Shown in pieces: positions 9,300 through 18,267 of a stretch of 64,000 bases of DNA (the first letter of the stretch is position 1; every line of letters begins with the position of its first letter). The translations under genes were made by a program, and so were the position numbers. Source of the stretch: UBA964 sp037444685 (GTDB lineage Bacteria; Pseudomonadota; Gammaproteobacteria; Steroidobacterales; Steroidobacteraceae); contig JBBILX010000002.1 of assembly GCA_037444685.1 (NCBI GenBank), forward strand, positions 124,001-188,000, in the 5' to 3' direction. The notes under the pieces are model-generated. The model was not told where the DNA came from. It ran no database searches and saw nothing but the letters and a program-made list of their open reading frames with translations.

Positions 9300-10397
9300 T
9301 CAACTCCTCCTCGTGATCACGGGTGTCGTCGAGACGACGTCCGCGTTCTGCGCCCGATGACGCAGATAGTGATCCATCAGCACGATCGCGAGCATCGCCT
9401 CGCCGATCGGCGTCGCGCGCAGCCCCACACAGGGGTCGTGCCTGCCCATCGTGACCACGTCGACCGGCTCACCGGCCAGATTGATCGTGCGTCCCGGCAC
9501 CTGGATGCTCGAGGTGGGTTTCAGCGACACGTGCACGACGATGTCCTGTCCGGTCGAGATGCCGCCGAGCGTGCCACCGGCGTTGTTGCCGAGGAAACCC
9601 GTCGGAGTGAGCTCGTCGCGATGTTCGCTGCCACGCTGCTCGACGGCGCGCACGCCAGCGCCGATCTCGACCGCCTTGACGGCGTTGATGCCCATCATCG
9701 CGTGGGCGATGTCTGCGTCGAGTCGATCGAAGACGGGTTCGCCGAGACCGGGCGGCACGCCCTGGGCGACGATGGTCACGCGCGCGCCGAGCGAGTCGCC
9801 CTCGCTGCGGATCTTCCAGATGAGGTCCTCGAGTTCCTGGACGCGCGCGGGGTCGGGGCAGAAGAACGGGTTGGCGTAGGCGGACGGCGGATCGACGGGC
9901 TCGATCTCGAGGCTGCCGATCTTGCTGAGGTAGCCAAAGATCCGCACACCGAGCCGCTCGGCGAGATACTTGCGCGCGATCGCGCCGGCAGCGACCCGCA
10001 TGACCGTCTCGCGCGCCGAAGAGCGCCCGCCACCGCGGTAATCGCGCGTACCGTATTTCTGCTGGTAGGTGTAGTCGGCGTGGCCGGGACGGAACCGGTC
10101 CTTGATCTTGTCGTAGTCGCGCGAGCGGGCGTCGGTGTTCTCGATCAGGATGCCGATCGGCGCTCCGGTCGTGCGGCCTTCGAATACACCCGAGAGGATG
10201 CGCACCGCATCGGCCTCGCGGCGCTGGCTGACGAACTGCGAGGTCCCGGTGCGGCGCCGGTCGACGTCGGGCTGAATGTCCGCCTCGCTCAACGCGAGCC
10301 CCGGCGGGCAGCCATCGACGATGCAGCCGAGAGCCGGGCCGTGACTCTCGCCGAAGGTCGTGACGCAGAAAACCCTGCCGATCGTATTGCCTGACAT
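9300..10397 (-). CDS. aroC: Chorismate synthase
   Basis: Final step of the shikimate pathway, converting EPSP to chorismate with reduced FMN. It has 365 residues from the ATG giving MSGNTIGRVFCVTTFGESHG, which contains signature 1. A longer upstream reading adds non-conserved sequence and overlaps prmB. The segments YRGGGRSSARETVMRVAAGA and the C-terminal RHDPCVGLRATPIGEAM are conserved. It lies 5 bases after prmB, reproducing the E. coli prmB-aroC pair. Confidence 0.97.
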   Translation of the reverse strand: MSGNTIGRVFCVTTFGESHGPALGCIVDGCPPGLALSEADIQPDVDRRRTGTSQFVSQRREADAVRILSGVFEGRTTGAPIGILIENTDARSRDYDKIKDRFRPGHADYTYQQKYGTRDYRGGGRSSARETVMRVAAGAIARKYLAERLGVRIFGYLSKIGSLEIEPVDPPSAYANPFFCPDPARVQELEDLIWKIRSEGDSLGARVTIVAQGVPPGLGEPVFDRLDADIAHAMMGINAVKAVEIGAGVRAVEQRGSEHRDELTPTGFLGNNAGGTLGGISTGQDIVVHVSLKPTSSIQVPGRTINLAGEPVDVVTMGRHDPCVGLRATPIGEAMLAIVLMDHYLRHRAQNADVVSTTPVITRRS

Positions 10398-10402
10398 CTT
10401 CC

Positions 10403-11314
10403 TCAGCCCGCCTTCCGCCCTACCAGCTGTTCCCGCGTCAGCAGGAACACGCCGCTGCCGCCGCGCTCGAACTCGAGCCACAGGAAAGGCAGGTGCGCGA
10501 ACTCGCGCTCGACGGCGCGCTGCGAATTGCCTACCTCGACGATCAGCAGTCCGCCCGCACGCAGGTGACGAGGCGCCTCGTCGAGTATCACGCGCACGGA
10601 GTCGAGACCATCATGGCCGGCGGCCAGCCCGAGTGCCGGCTCGTGCCGGTACTCGGGCGGGAGACTCGCCATCTCGCGCGCCCCGACGTAGGGCGGATTG
10701 GTCACGATCATATCGTAGCGGCGGCCACGCAGCGCCGAGAAGTGATCGGAGCGCATGCAGCGCACGCGCCGAGACAGACGGTGCGCACGGACGTTCTCGC
10801 GGGCGAGCGCAAGAGCTGCCGGGGAGATGTCGACTGCATCGACGCGCGCCCACGGCAGCCAGCGTGCGCAGGCGATCGCGATGCAGCCGTTGCCGGTACC
10901 AAGGTCGAGGATCCTGCGGAGCCGTCGCGGCTCGACCCAGGGCTGGAACTGCGACTCGATGAGTTCGGCAATGGGCGAGCGCGGCACGAGGGCGCGTGGA
11001 TCGGTGCGCATCGGCAGGCCGGCGAACCAGGTCCTGCCGGTCAGGTACACGGCCGGAATGCGCTCGCGGATGCGTCGGGCGAGCAGCGCCTCGTATGCAA
11101 GCCGCGCGCGCAGCGGCACGCGCCGCCGATACACCGACGCCGGCGCGTCGAGCGGCAGGCCGGCGGCGTGCCAGAGCAGCGCGGCCGCCTCGTCGCGGGC
11201 ATTGTCGGTGCCGTGACCGAAGTGCACGCGCGCACGGCGGAGCCGCGCGGCGCCGCGCGCGATCAGTTCACGGACGGTCAAGGCCGCACGCCGCCTGTGG
11301 GATAATTTGCTCAT
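10403..11314 (-). CDS. prmB: Ribosomal protein uL3 N5-glutamine methyltransferase
   Basis: SAM-dependent methyltransferase of the HemK/PrmB family, about 303 residues from ATG 11314. It has the SAM-binding motif ILDLGTGNGCIAIACA and the catalytic MIVTNPPYVG. Placement directly before aroC favours PrmB (acting on ribosomal protein uL3) over PrmC, which usually adjoins prfA. The ATG at 11314 overlaps by two bases the ATG of the divergent sco-like gene. A TTG at 11281 (LTVRELIARG) is a possible internal start that would match many PrmB N-termini. Confidence 0.9.
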   Translation of the reverse strand: MSKLSHRRRAALTVRELIARGAARLRRARVHFGHGTDNARDEAAALLWHAAGLPLDAPASVYRRRVPLRARLAYEALLARRIRERIPAVYLTGRTWFAGLPMRTDPRALVPRSPIAELIESQFQPWVEPRRLRRILDLGTGNGCIAIACARWLPWARVDAVDISPAALALARENVRAHRLSRRVRCMRSDHFSALRGRRYDMIVTNPPYVGAREMASLPPEYRHEPALGLAAGHDGLDSVRVILDEAPRHLRAGGLLIVEVGNSQRAVEREFAHLPFLWLEFERGGSGVFLLTREQLVGRKAG

Positions 11315-11948
11315 GTCGCTGTCGCGCCGGCGGTTAGGCCTGTTCACGTCTGTTGCGGTCCTCGCCGCGCTCGGTGGCATGTTCGCGGCACTCAAGCTGC
11401 GTCCCGACACGCCCGCCACGCCGTCGCTCGCCGCCGGCACGTGGCTGCCGACGCCACGACCCCTCGAGCCGTTCTCGCTCGTCGACGAGACGGGCGCCGC
11501 CGCCACGCTCGAGACGCTGCGTGGACAGCCGACGCTACTGTTCTTCGGCTTCACGCATTGCCCCGACGTCTGCCCGAGCACGCTCGCCCTGGTCGCCGCG
11601 GCCCGCCGCAAGGCCGACCTGCGCGGACTGCGCGTCGTGCTCGTCAGCGTCGATCCGGAACGGGACACCCCCGAGCGCCTCGCCGCCTACATTCGCGCCT
11701 TCGACGCAGAGTTCCGCGCGCTGACCGGCTCCGCCGAGGAAATCGGTCGCCTCGCCCGCCAACTCGGCGTCGCCGCGGCGCGCGTGCCGCTGCCCGGCGG
11801 CGATTATACGGTCGATCACTCGGCCGCCCTGCTCTGGCTCGACCGCGACGCGCAGCTCGCGGCCCTCTTCACGCCGCCGCTCACGATCGAGGCGCTCGCG
11901 GCCGATCTGGCTGCGCTGCAGGCACACTCCATGGGGACGGCGAGGTGA
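11313..11948 (+). CDS. SCO1/SenC-family copper chaperone, membrane anchored
   Basis: Thioredoxin-fold protein of the SCO1/SenC/PrrC family, about 211 residues. An N-terminal hydrophobic anchor (residues 8-25) is followed by the copper-binding CPDVC motif in FGFTHCPDVCPSTLALV and a downstream conserved His in DYTVDHSAAL. These proteins deliver copper to the CuA centre of cytochrome c oxidase or act in thiol redox. The gene starts an operon: its TGA overlaps the GTG start of psd. No oxidase genes are in view. Confidence 0.9.
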   Translation: MSLSRRRLGLFTSVAVLAALGGMFAALKLRPDTPATPSLAAGTWLPTPRPLEPFSLVDETGAAATLETLRGQPTLLFFGFTHCPDVCPSTLALVAAARRKADLRGLRVVLVSVDPERDTPERLAAYIRAFDAEFRALTGSAEEIGRLARQLGVAAARVPLPGGDYTVDHSAALLWLDRDAQLAALFTPPLTIEALAADLAALQAHSMGTAR

Positions 11949-12808
11949 CGCCGGGCGACCGCGCGTTCGTGGCGCTGCAACACCTGCTGCCCCAGCATGG
12001 CCTGTCGCGACTCGTGCATTGCGCCGCGCGCAGTCGGCTGCCGTGGTTCAAGAACGCGTTGATCCGCCTGTTCGTGCGACATTTCCGCCCGGACCTCAGC
12101 GATGCGGCGCAGACCGATCCACTCGCCTACCCGAGCTTCAACGCGTTCTTCACGCGGGCGTTGCGGCCGGGCGCGCGGCCGCTACCGCCCGATCCTCGCG
12201 AACTCGCCTGCCCGGTCGACGGCACGATCAGCGAGATCGGCGACCTCGACGGCGACCGGCTGCTGCAGGCCAAAGGCCGTCACTACACGCTCGCGGCCCT
12301 GCTCGCCGGTCAACAGCACTGGGTGCGTCGATTCGTCGGCGGGAGCTTCGCGACGATCTATCTCGCTCCCCACAACTACCACCGCATCCACATGGCGCTG
12401 CGCGGCACCCTCCGCGAGACCTGGTTCGTCCCAGGTCGGCTGTTCAGCGTCAATCGCGTCACCGCCGACGGCGTGCGCGAACTGTTCTCACGCAATGAAC
12501 GCGTCGTCTGCTGCTTCGAGGACGGTCCGCTGAGCCATGCGTTGGTGCTGGTCGGCGCCCTCAACGTCGGCAGCATCGAGACGGTCTGGCACGGCGAGGT
12601 CGCTCCGCGGCGCCCGCGACGGTTCACGCGCCTACCGCTGCCGGCGGCCGCGGCGACGCTCGAGCGCGGTGCCGAACTCGGCCGATTCAACATGGGCTCG
12701 ACCGTCATCCTGCTGCTGCCGCCGGGCGCTGCGAGCTGGCATGCGCAGATGCAGAGCGGCCGCACCGTCCGCATGGGCGAGTCGCTCGGCCGCCTGGCCG
12801 AGGCATGA
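11945..12808 (+). CDS. psd: Phosphatidylserine decarboxylase proenzyme
   Basis: Makes phosphatidylethanolamine from phosphatidylserine. About 287 residues from a GTG that overlaps the preceding stop (GTGA). The frame is open far upstream, but homology begins at TPGDRAFVALQHLLPQHGLS. The autocatalytic cleavage and pyruvoyl site is GST in FNMGSTVILLLPPGA, with Met instead of the more common Leu before GST. Other conserved stretches are YPSFNAFFTRALRPGARPL and YLAPHNYHRIHMAL (His and Asp/Ser triad region). The stop overlaps the epmA start (ATGA), so psd and epmA are coupled, as in E. coli where the two are also near one another. Confidence 0.95.
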   Translation: MTPGDRAFVALQHLLPQHGLSRLVHCAARSRLPWFKNALIRLFVRHFRPDLSDAAQTDPLAYPSFNAFFTRALRPGARPLPPDPRELACPVDGTISEIGDLDGDRLLQAKGRHYTLAALLAGQQHWVRRFVGGSFATIYLAPHNYHRIHMALRGTLRETWFVPGRLFSVNRVTADGVRELFSRNERVVCCFEDGPLSHALVLVGALNVGSIETVWHGEVAPRRPRRFTRLPLPAAAATLERGAELGRFNMGSTVILLLPPGAASWHAQMQSGRTVRMGESLGRLAEA

Positions 12809-13791
12809 CCGGCGAAGACTGGCGTCCGAGCGCGACGCTCGCGACGCTGCGACGGCGCGCGCAGCTGGTGCAGACCGTGCGTGCGTTCTTCGCTGCGCGC
12901 CGCGTGCTCGAGGTCGAAACGCCGATCCTGTCGCAGTGCGCGGTCACCGACGTCCAGCTGGCCTCGCTGCGCGTTGTCGCCAGCGACGGGCGCCCGTATG
13001 GCTGGTTGCAAACCTCGCCCGAGTTCGCGATGAAGCGGCTGCTCGCCGCGGGTAGTGGCGACATTTGGCAGCTCTGTCGTGTCATGCGCGCCGACGAGCG
13101 CGGCAGACTGCACGACACCGAGTTCACGATGCTCGAGTGGTATCGGGTGGGCTGGAGCATGGAGCGGTTGATCGACGAGATCGCCGCGCTCGCCGACGCG
13201 GTCTGCGCGGCCGCGGACAGTCAGACGCACTCGCCGCGGCCCGTCGAGCGGCTGCACTATGCGGCCGCCTTCGCCCGCGAGCTCGGGCTCGACCCGCTGA
13301 CCGCACCCGACGCGAAACTGCGCGAGGCCGCGCGCAGCTTCGATGTCGCGCCGGCGACACTCGCGGCTCTGACGCGTGACGAGCTGCTCGACCTGCTGAT
13401 GGCGCTCGCCGTCGGACCGCGGCTCGGCCGCGGGCGCTGGACCTTCCTGACCCACTACCCAGCCACGCAGGCGGCACTCGCGCGGCTCGATCCACGCGAC
13501 CCACGCGTCGCGCGCCGGTTCGAGCTCTTCGCCGAGGGGATCGAGCTGGCCAACGGTTTCGACGAACTCTGCGACGCCGAAGAGCAGCGGCGGCGCTTCG
13601 AGGCGGACCTCGCCGAGCGTCGCCGCCGCGGCCTGCCCGAGCCACCGCTCGACGAGCGGCTGCTGGCGGCGCTCGACTCCGGCCTGCCCGATTGCGCTGG
13701 CGTGGCGCTCGGTTTCGATCGCCTCGTGATGCTGGCGCTCGGTGCCACGCGCCTCGCAGACGTCGTCGCCTTTGGCAGCGATCGCGCCTGA
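12805..13791 (+). CDS. epmA: Elongation factor P--(R)-beta-lysine ligase
   Basis: EpmA (PoxA/GenX) is a paralogue of the lysyl-tRNA synthetase catalytic domain without the anticodon-binding domain. It attaches beta-lysine to Lys34 of EF-P. It has 328 residues, the usual size. Class II motifs are visible: motif 1 around VLEVETPILSQC, motif 2 in RVMRADERGRLHDTEFTMLE, and motif 3 around GVALGFDRLVMLALG. Its substrate gene efp (14418-14987) and partner epmB (15051-16106) lie within 2.3 kb. It overlaps the psd stop by four bases. Confidence 0.95.
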   Translation: MTGEDWRPSATLATLRRRAQLVQTVRAFFAARRVLEVETPILSQCAVTDVQLASLRVVASDGRPYGWLQTSPEFAMKRLLAAGSGDIWQLCRVMRADERGRLHDTEFTMLEWYRVGWSMERLIDEIAALADAVCAAADSQTHSPRPVERLHYAAAFARELGLDPLTAPDAKLREAARSFDVAPATLAALTRDELLDLLMALAVGPRLGRGRWTFLTHYPATQAALARLDPRDPRVARRFELFAEGIELANGFDELCDAEEQRRRFEADLAERRRRGLPEPPLDERLLAALDSGLPDCAGVALGFDRLVMLALGATRLADVVAFGSDRA

Positions 13792-13845
13792 GCGGCCGCC
13801 CGGTCGGCGCTGCGCAACCCTTGCCGGACGCTCTACACTCCCGCC

Positions 13846-14358
13846 ATGCACGCTCTACCGACACTGGACACCGACCCGGCCACCCGCTACCGCACGCTCG
13901 CGGCGTCGCTCGAGGCGCTGCTGGCTGGCGAGCATGATCTGATCGCCAATGCCGCCAACACGGCCGCGCTGATCTGGCACGGACTCGAGGGACTCAACTG
14001 GGCCGGCTTCTACCTTCGCCAGCACGACACCTTGGTCCTCGGTCCATTCCAGGGCAAGCCGGCCTGCATGCGGATACCGATCGGTCGCGGTGTCTGCGGC
14101 ACGGCGGCCGCGCGGCGCGAGACCATCGTGGTCGACGACGTGCACGCTTTTCCGGGACACATCGCCTGCGATGCTGCCTCGAACTCGGAGATCGTCGTGC
14201 CGTTGTTCAGGATGCCGGGTGACACCGCTTCGCCGCTGCTCGGAGTGCTCGACCTCGACAGTCCACGCCGCGCGCGCTTCGGCGAAGTCGACCGCGTCGG
14301 CCTCGAATCCCTGGCACGCATCTTCGAGCGGTCGCTGCAGCGGCCGCCTTCGCCCTGA
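13846..14358 (+). CDS. msrC: Free methionine-(R)-sulfoxide reductase (GAF-fold)
   Basis: fRMsr (MsrC/YebR) reduces free methionine-R-sulfoxide. 170 residues forming a single GAF domain. The three conserved cysteines are present at residues 74, 84 and 108, in PACMRIPIGRGVCGTAA and HIACDAASNSEIVVP, so catalysis should be intact. It sits 55 bases after epmA on the same strand and converges with efp. An oxidative-repair gene inside the EF-P modification cluster is probably coincidental. Confidence 0.9.
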   Translation: MHALPTLDTDPATRYRTLAASLEALLAGEHDLIANAANTAALIWHGLEGLNWAGFYLRQHDTLVLGPFQGKPACMRIPIGRGVCGTAAARRETIVVDDVHAFPGHIACDAASNSEIVVPLFRMPGDTASPLLGVLDLDSPRRARFGEVDRVGLESLARIFERSLQRPPSP

Positions 14359-14417
14359 TACGGCGCGGGTCCCGGCGGTGAACGGGGCGCGACGGGGCCC
14401 GCGGCGGCCCCCGCCCG

Positions 14418-14987
14418 CTACTGCTTGGCGCGGGAGATGTACTCGCCGGTGCGCGTATCGACGCGAATCACTTCGCCTTCGTTGATGAAGAGCGGCACGC
14501 GCACGACCGCGCCCGTCTCGAGCTTGGCCGGCTTCTGGCCGCCAGTGGCCGTGTCGCCGCGCACGCCTGGATCGGTCTCGACGATCTTCAGTTCGATGTG
14601 CGGTGGCGGAACGACCTGCAGTGGCTGCCCGTTCCAGAGCGTCACGATGCAGACCGTGCCGTCCTTGAGCCACTGCGCGGCATCACCGACGGCCGCCTTG
14701 CCAGCGGTGTATTGCTCGAAGCTCTCTGGCACCATGAAGTGCCAGAACTCGCCGTCCTGGTAGAGGTACTGCATGTCGACGTCGACGACGTCGGCTGCCT
14801 CGACCGAGTCGCCAGACTTCCAGGTGCGCTCGACCGTGCGACCCGTCTTGAGGTTACGGATGCGGACGCGGTTGAAGGCCTGACCCTTGCCGGGCTTGAC
14901 CATCTCGTTCTCGACGATGACGTACGGATCGCCATCGACGAGGATCTTGAGACCGGACTTGAATTCACTGGTGTTGTAGCTGCCCAT
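14418..14987 (-). CDS. efp: Translation elongation factor P
   Basis: EF-P relieves ribosome stalling at consecutive prolines. 189 residues from the ATG giving MGSYNTSEFKSG. Upstream in-frame sequence is not conserved. The modified lysine is at position 34 in VKPGKGQAFNRV, the canonical target of EpmA/EpmB beta-lysylation. Three beta-barrel domains are present, the last ending TRTGEYISRAKQ. It is transcribed divergently from epmB with about 60 bases between them. No EpmC hydroxylase gene is in view. Confidence 0.97.
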   Translation of the reverse strand: MGSYNTSEFKSGLKILVDGDPYVIVENEMVKPGKGQAFNRVRIRNLKTGRTVERTWKSGDSVEAADVVDVDMQYLYQDGEFWHFMVPESFEQYTAGKAAVGDAAQWLKDGTVCIVTLWNGQPLQVVPPPHIELKIVETDPGVRGDTATGGQKPAKLETGAVVRVPLFINEGEVIRVDTRTGEYISRAKQ

Positions 14988-15050
14988 GGCTCGGCTTCCC
15001 GGCGCCACTCGGGCGCCCTGTACAATCGGGGTCAGGAAAAAAGGCCGCGT

Positions 15051-16106
15051 ATGATAACGGCAACCCCCCTGCCCCGCCACCCGAGCGAACCGGCGCCCAG
15101 CTGGCAGCGCGAGATGGCCGAGGCGGTCCGCTCCGTTACGGAGCTGCTCGAGCTGCTCGATCTACCCGCCGACGCGGTGGACATCGCGGCAGACCATGCC
15201 GGGTTTCCGCTGCGCGTGCCGCGCAGCTACGTGGCTCGGATGCGCCGCGGCGACGCAGGTGATCCGCTGCTGCGCCAGGTGCTGCCCGCCGCAGCCGAGT
15301 GGCTGCCCGCCGCGGGCTTCGGCCCCGACCCGGTCGGCGATGCCGCCGCGCGACGCGCGCCGGGCCTGCTGCAGAAATACGCTGGCCGCGCGCTGCTGAT
15401 CACGACGGAAGCCTGCGCCGTCCACTGCCGTTACTGCTTCCGCCGCGAGTACCCCTATGCCGAGCAGGCCGATCCGGCCGGCCGCTGGCAGCAGGCGATC
15501 GACGCGCTCGCCACCGATCCTCGCATCGAGGAACTGATCCTCAGCGGCGGCGATCCGTGGTCGCTCTCGAACGCGCGACTCGAGGAGCTCGTCGCGCGGC
15601 TGCGCGCACTGCCAGGCCTGCGGCGGCTGCGCATCCACACGCGCCAGCCCATCGTGTTGCCTTCGCGAGTCGACGCGGGCCTCGCCGACTGGCTGCATCG
15701 CCTGCCGTGGCCCACCGTCGTCGTCGTGCATGCCAACCACCCGGCCGAGATCGACGCCGCGGTCGCCGCGGCGCTGCAGCGGATCCGCGCCAGCGGCGCC
15801 ACCCTGCTCAACCAGTCCGTGCTGCTCGCCGACGTCAACGATGACGTCGACACACTGGCGAAGCTGTCCGAGCGCCTGTTCGCGGCCGGGGTGCTGCCTT
15901 ACTACCTGCACCTGCTCGACCGGGTTCGCGGCGCGGCGCACTTCGAGGTAGCCGAGCCGCGTGCGCGGGTGCTGCTCGCGGGGCTCGCCACGCGCCTGCC
16001 CGGGTATCTCGTGCCGAAGCTCGTGCGGGAGTCGGCCGGCGAGCCCGCCAAGCGCGCGGTCGCGGCCGGGTGGCCAGGTCCGACGCACCCGCCGGCCCCC
16101 GCGTAA
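15051..16106 (+). CDS. epmB: EF-P beta-lysylation protein (lysine 2,3-aminomutase family)
   Basis: Radical-SAM, PLP-dependent enzyme that converts L-alpha-lysine to (R)-beta-lysine for EF-P modification. 351 residues from ATG 15051, preceded by AGGAAAAAAGG. The radical-SAM cluster motif C-x3-C-x2-C is in TEACAVHCRYCFRREYPYAE near residue 120, and EELILSGGDPWSL is conserved. The size suits EpmB rather than the longer true lysine 2,3-aminomutases, and the efp neighbour decides it. The frame is open upstream of the start but runs antisense over efp. Confidence 0.95.
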   Translation: MITATPLPRHPSEPAPSWQREMAEAVRSVTELLELLDLPADAVDIAADHAGFPLRVPRSYVARMRRGDAGDPLLRQVLPAAAEWLPAAGFGPDPVGDAAARRAPGLLQKYAGRALLITTEACAVHCRYCFRREYPYAEQADPAGRWQQAIDALATDPRIEELILSGGDPWSLSNARLEELVARLRALPGLRRLRIHTRQPIVLPSRVDAGLADWLHRLPWPTVVVVHANHPAEIDAAVAAALQRIRASGATLLNQSVLLADVNDDVDTLAKLSERLFAAGVLPYYLHLLDRVRGAAHFEVAEPRARVLLAGLATRLPGYLVPKLVRESAGEPAKRAVAAGWPGPTHPPAPA

Positions 16107-16157
16107 TGTGAGGCGACTCACGCGCCGCTGGCGCGGGCGCTTGCTAGAGTGCCGCGT

Positions 16158-18245
16158 GTGAGTTCGCAGGCCGCCGTACCGCTCATCATTCTCTCGTCGA
16201 GCCGGGAGCCCGTCGACGCCGTCAACGGCATCCTGCGCCGCGCCGGCCAGCCGGCGCATTGCACCTGGATTCCGGCCCTACCGGACCTCGCCGACGCGCT
16301 GGCGCAGATCAACCCCGAACTGCTGGTGGTCGTCGGCAGCGGCGCCGAAGAGGCGGCGCTCGCCGCACGCGTGCGCGACCAGACGACGCCCGAGGTGCCC
16401 CTGATCGTCGTCGCCGAACACTTCGACGAGGAGGCCATCGGCCTCGCCATGCGTCGCGGTGCCCGCGACGTGGTCTCGCTGTCCGCGCCGCTGCGGCTCG
16501 AGGCCGTGATGATGCGCGAACTGCGCTCGTTCCGGCTCGAACGCGCGCTGAACATGACCCTGCAGTCGGCGCGCGACTACCGGCGGCAGCTCGAGACGGT
16601 CCTCGAGCGATCCAACGACGCGATCGCGCAGGTGCAGGAGGGCATCGTCGTCGACGTCAACGAGAGCTGGCTGGAGCTGTTCGGCATCGACGCGCGCGAC
16701 GCCGTCGTCGGCCAACCGCTCATGGACCTGTTCGACACGGGATCCCACGCCGCCCTCAAGGGTGCGCTCGCCGCCTGTCTGCAGGGTCGTTGGAACGACC
16801 ACGTGCTGAACGCCGCCGCGCGGTGCCGCAACGGTGCCACGATGCCGCTCGACATCATCCTCTCGGCCGGGCAGATTGAGGAGGAAGCCTGCGTGCGCCT
16901 GATCGTGCCGGCACGGCGGCGCGACGAGAACCAGCTCGCCGACGACCTCGCCGACGCTGTGCGCCGCGACCCCGCGACCGGCATGCTGCATCGGCGCGCG
17001 CTGATCGAGGCCATGCGTGAGCGGCTCGCGACGCCCGCGCCGGGCGGCGTCCGCTACCTCGCGCTCGTGCGGATCGACAGGTTCGCCTCGATCGAGCGCG
17101 ACGCCGGCATCGACGGCAGCGAGAACGTGCTGACCGAGTTCACCGATCTGCTGAAGACGCAGCTCGCGCCGCGCGACCTCGTCGGCCGGTTCGGCGGTGT
17201 TGCCTTCCTCGCCCTGATCGAACGCGGCAACGAGCACGACGTCGAGGCGTGGACCGAGCAGCTGCTCGAGCGTGTCCGCCGCCACGTGTTCCACGTCGGC
17301 ACGAAATCGCTCAACGCGACCTGCTCGGTGGGCCTCGCCGTCGTGCCGCATCGGAATACCGAGCTTGGGGCCGCGATCGACGATGCGCTCGACGCCTGCC
17401 GGCGCTCCCGTCAGCGCGGCGGCAACCAGTCCTTCACGATCGACCGCGCCGACGCCGACACGCGCGTGCAGGCCTACGACCAGATCTGGGTCAAGCACAT
17501 CAAGGCCGCGCTGATGGAGAATCGCTTCCGGCTCGTGCAGCAGCCGGTCGCGAGCCTGATGGGCGACGACCTGCAGATGTTCGACGTGCTCGTGCGCATG
17601 GTCGACCTGCAGGGCAAGGAGGTGCTGCCGTCGGAGTTCATTCCCGCCGCCGAGCGCAACGACCTGCTCAAGAACATCGACCGGTGGGTCATCGGCGCGT
17701 CGCTGTCGCTCGCCGCCCAACGCAAGCTCGACTGCCTGTTCGTGCGGCTGTCGCGCGACAGTGTCGTCGACGAATCGATGCCGGTCTGGCTCGATGGCCA
17801 GCTTCGAGCGACCAAGGCCCAGCCGGCTCGCATCTGCTTCAAGGTCACCGAGGAGGTCGCTGGCAAGCAGCTCGCGCAGTTGCAGGTCGCCGTGCGCGCG
17901 CTCAAGCAGCGCGGCGCGCGCTTCGCCATCGAGCGGCTCGGCTCGGGACGCGACCCGCTCGGACTGATTCAGGCCCTGCCGCTCGACTTCGTGAAGATCG
18001 ACGGAGCGATGATCCAGGGGATCGCCGAGGACGAGGAGCTGCAGCGGCGCGTCCGCGCCATCGTCGAGGCGGCGCAGAAGCGCGGCGTGCGGACGATTGC
18101 CGAGCGCGTTGAGGACGCCAACACGATGGCGGTACTGTTCCAGCTCGGTGTGCAGTTCGTGCAGGGCTACTTCGTGCAGGAGCCGCAGGAAGTCGTGCTC
18201 GCCGCTGCGCCGACCCAGGTCGCCGCGACCGGCACGGGCCGCTGA
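16158..18245 (+). CDS. FimX-like receiver-PAS-GGDEF-EAL protein with degenerate catalytic motifs
   Basis: About 695 residues; a GTG three codons upstream (16149) is also possible. Domain order: pseudo-receiver (1-130) lacking the phospho-acceptor Asp (the strand reads PELLVVVGSG), PAS (about 145-255), GGDEF-like (265-430) and EAL-like (440-690). The diguanylate cyclase motif reads GGVAF instead of GGDEF. The EAL signature reads DVLVRM, and the usual DDFGSG loop reads ERLGSG; both indicate loss of phosphodiesterase activity. Length, architecture and degeneracy match Pseudomonas/Xanthomonas FimX, a polar c-di-GMP receptor that drives type IV pilus assembly, so c-di-GMP binding without turnover is inferred. 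It converges with parC, 22 bases from its stop. Confidence 0.85.
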   Translation: MSSQAAVPLIILSSSREPVDAVNGILRRAGQPAHCTWIPALPDLADALAQINPELLVVVGSGAEEAALAARVRDQTTPEVPLIVVAEHFDEEAIGLAMRRGARDVVSLSAPLRLEAVMMRELRSFRLERALNMTLQSARDYRRQLETVLERSNDAIAQVQEGIVVDVNESWLELFGIDARDAVVGQPLMDLFDTGSHAALKGALAACLQGRWNDHVLNAAARCRNGATMPLDIILSAGQIEEEACVRLIVPARRRDENQLADDLADAVRRDPATGMLHRRALIEAMRERLATPAPGGVRYLALVRIDRFASIERDAGIDGSENVLTEFTDLLKTQLAPRDLVGRFGGVAFLALIERGNEHDVEAWTEQLLERVRRHVFHVGTKSLNATCSVGLAVVPHRNTELGAAIDDALDACRRSRQRGGNQSFTIDRADADTRVQAYDQIWVKHIKAALMENRFRLVQQPVASLMGDDLQMFDVLVRMVDLQGKEVLPSEFIPAAERNDLLKNIDRWVIGASLSLAAQRKLDCLFVRLSRDSVVDESMPVWLDGQLRATKAQPARICFKVTEEVAGKQLAQLQVAVRALKQRGARFAIERLGSGRDPLGLIQALPLDFVKIDGAMIQGIAEDEELQRRVRAIVEAAQKRGVRTIAERVEDANTMAVLFQLGVQFVQGYFVQEPQEVVLAAAPTQVAATGTGR

Positions 18246-18267
18246 GCACGCGGCGCACTACGACGAA

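Noticed and set aside
14359..14417. GC-rich stem-loops between msrC and efp as terminators
   Set aside because: Several alternative weak pairings in a G/C-only stretch and no T-run; not distinguishable from background.
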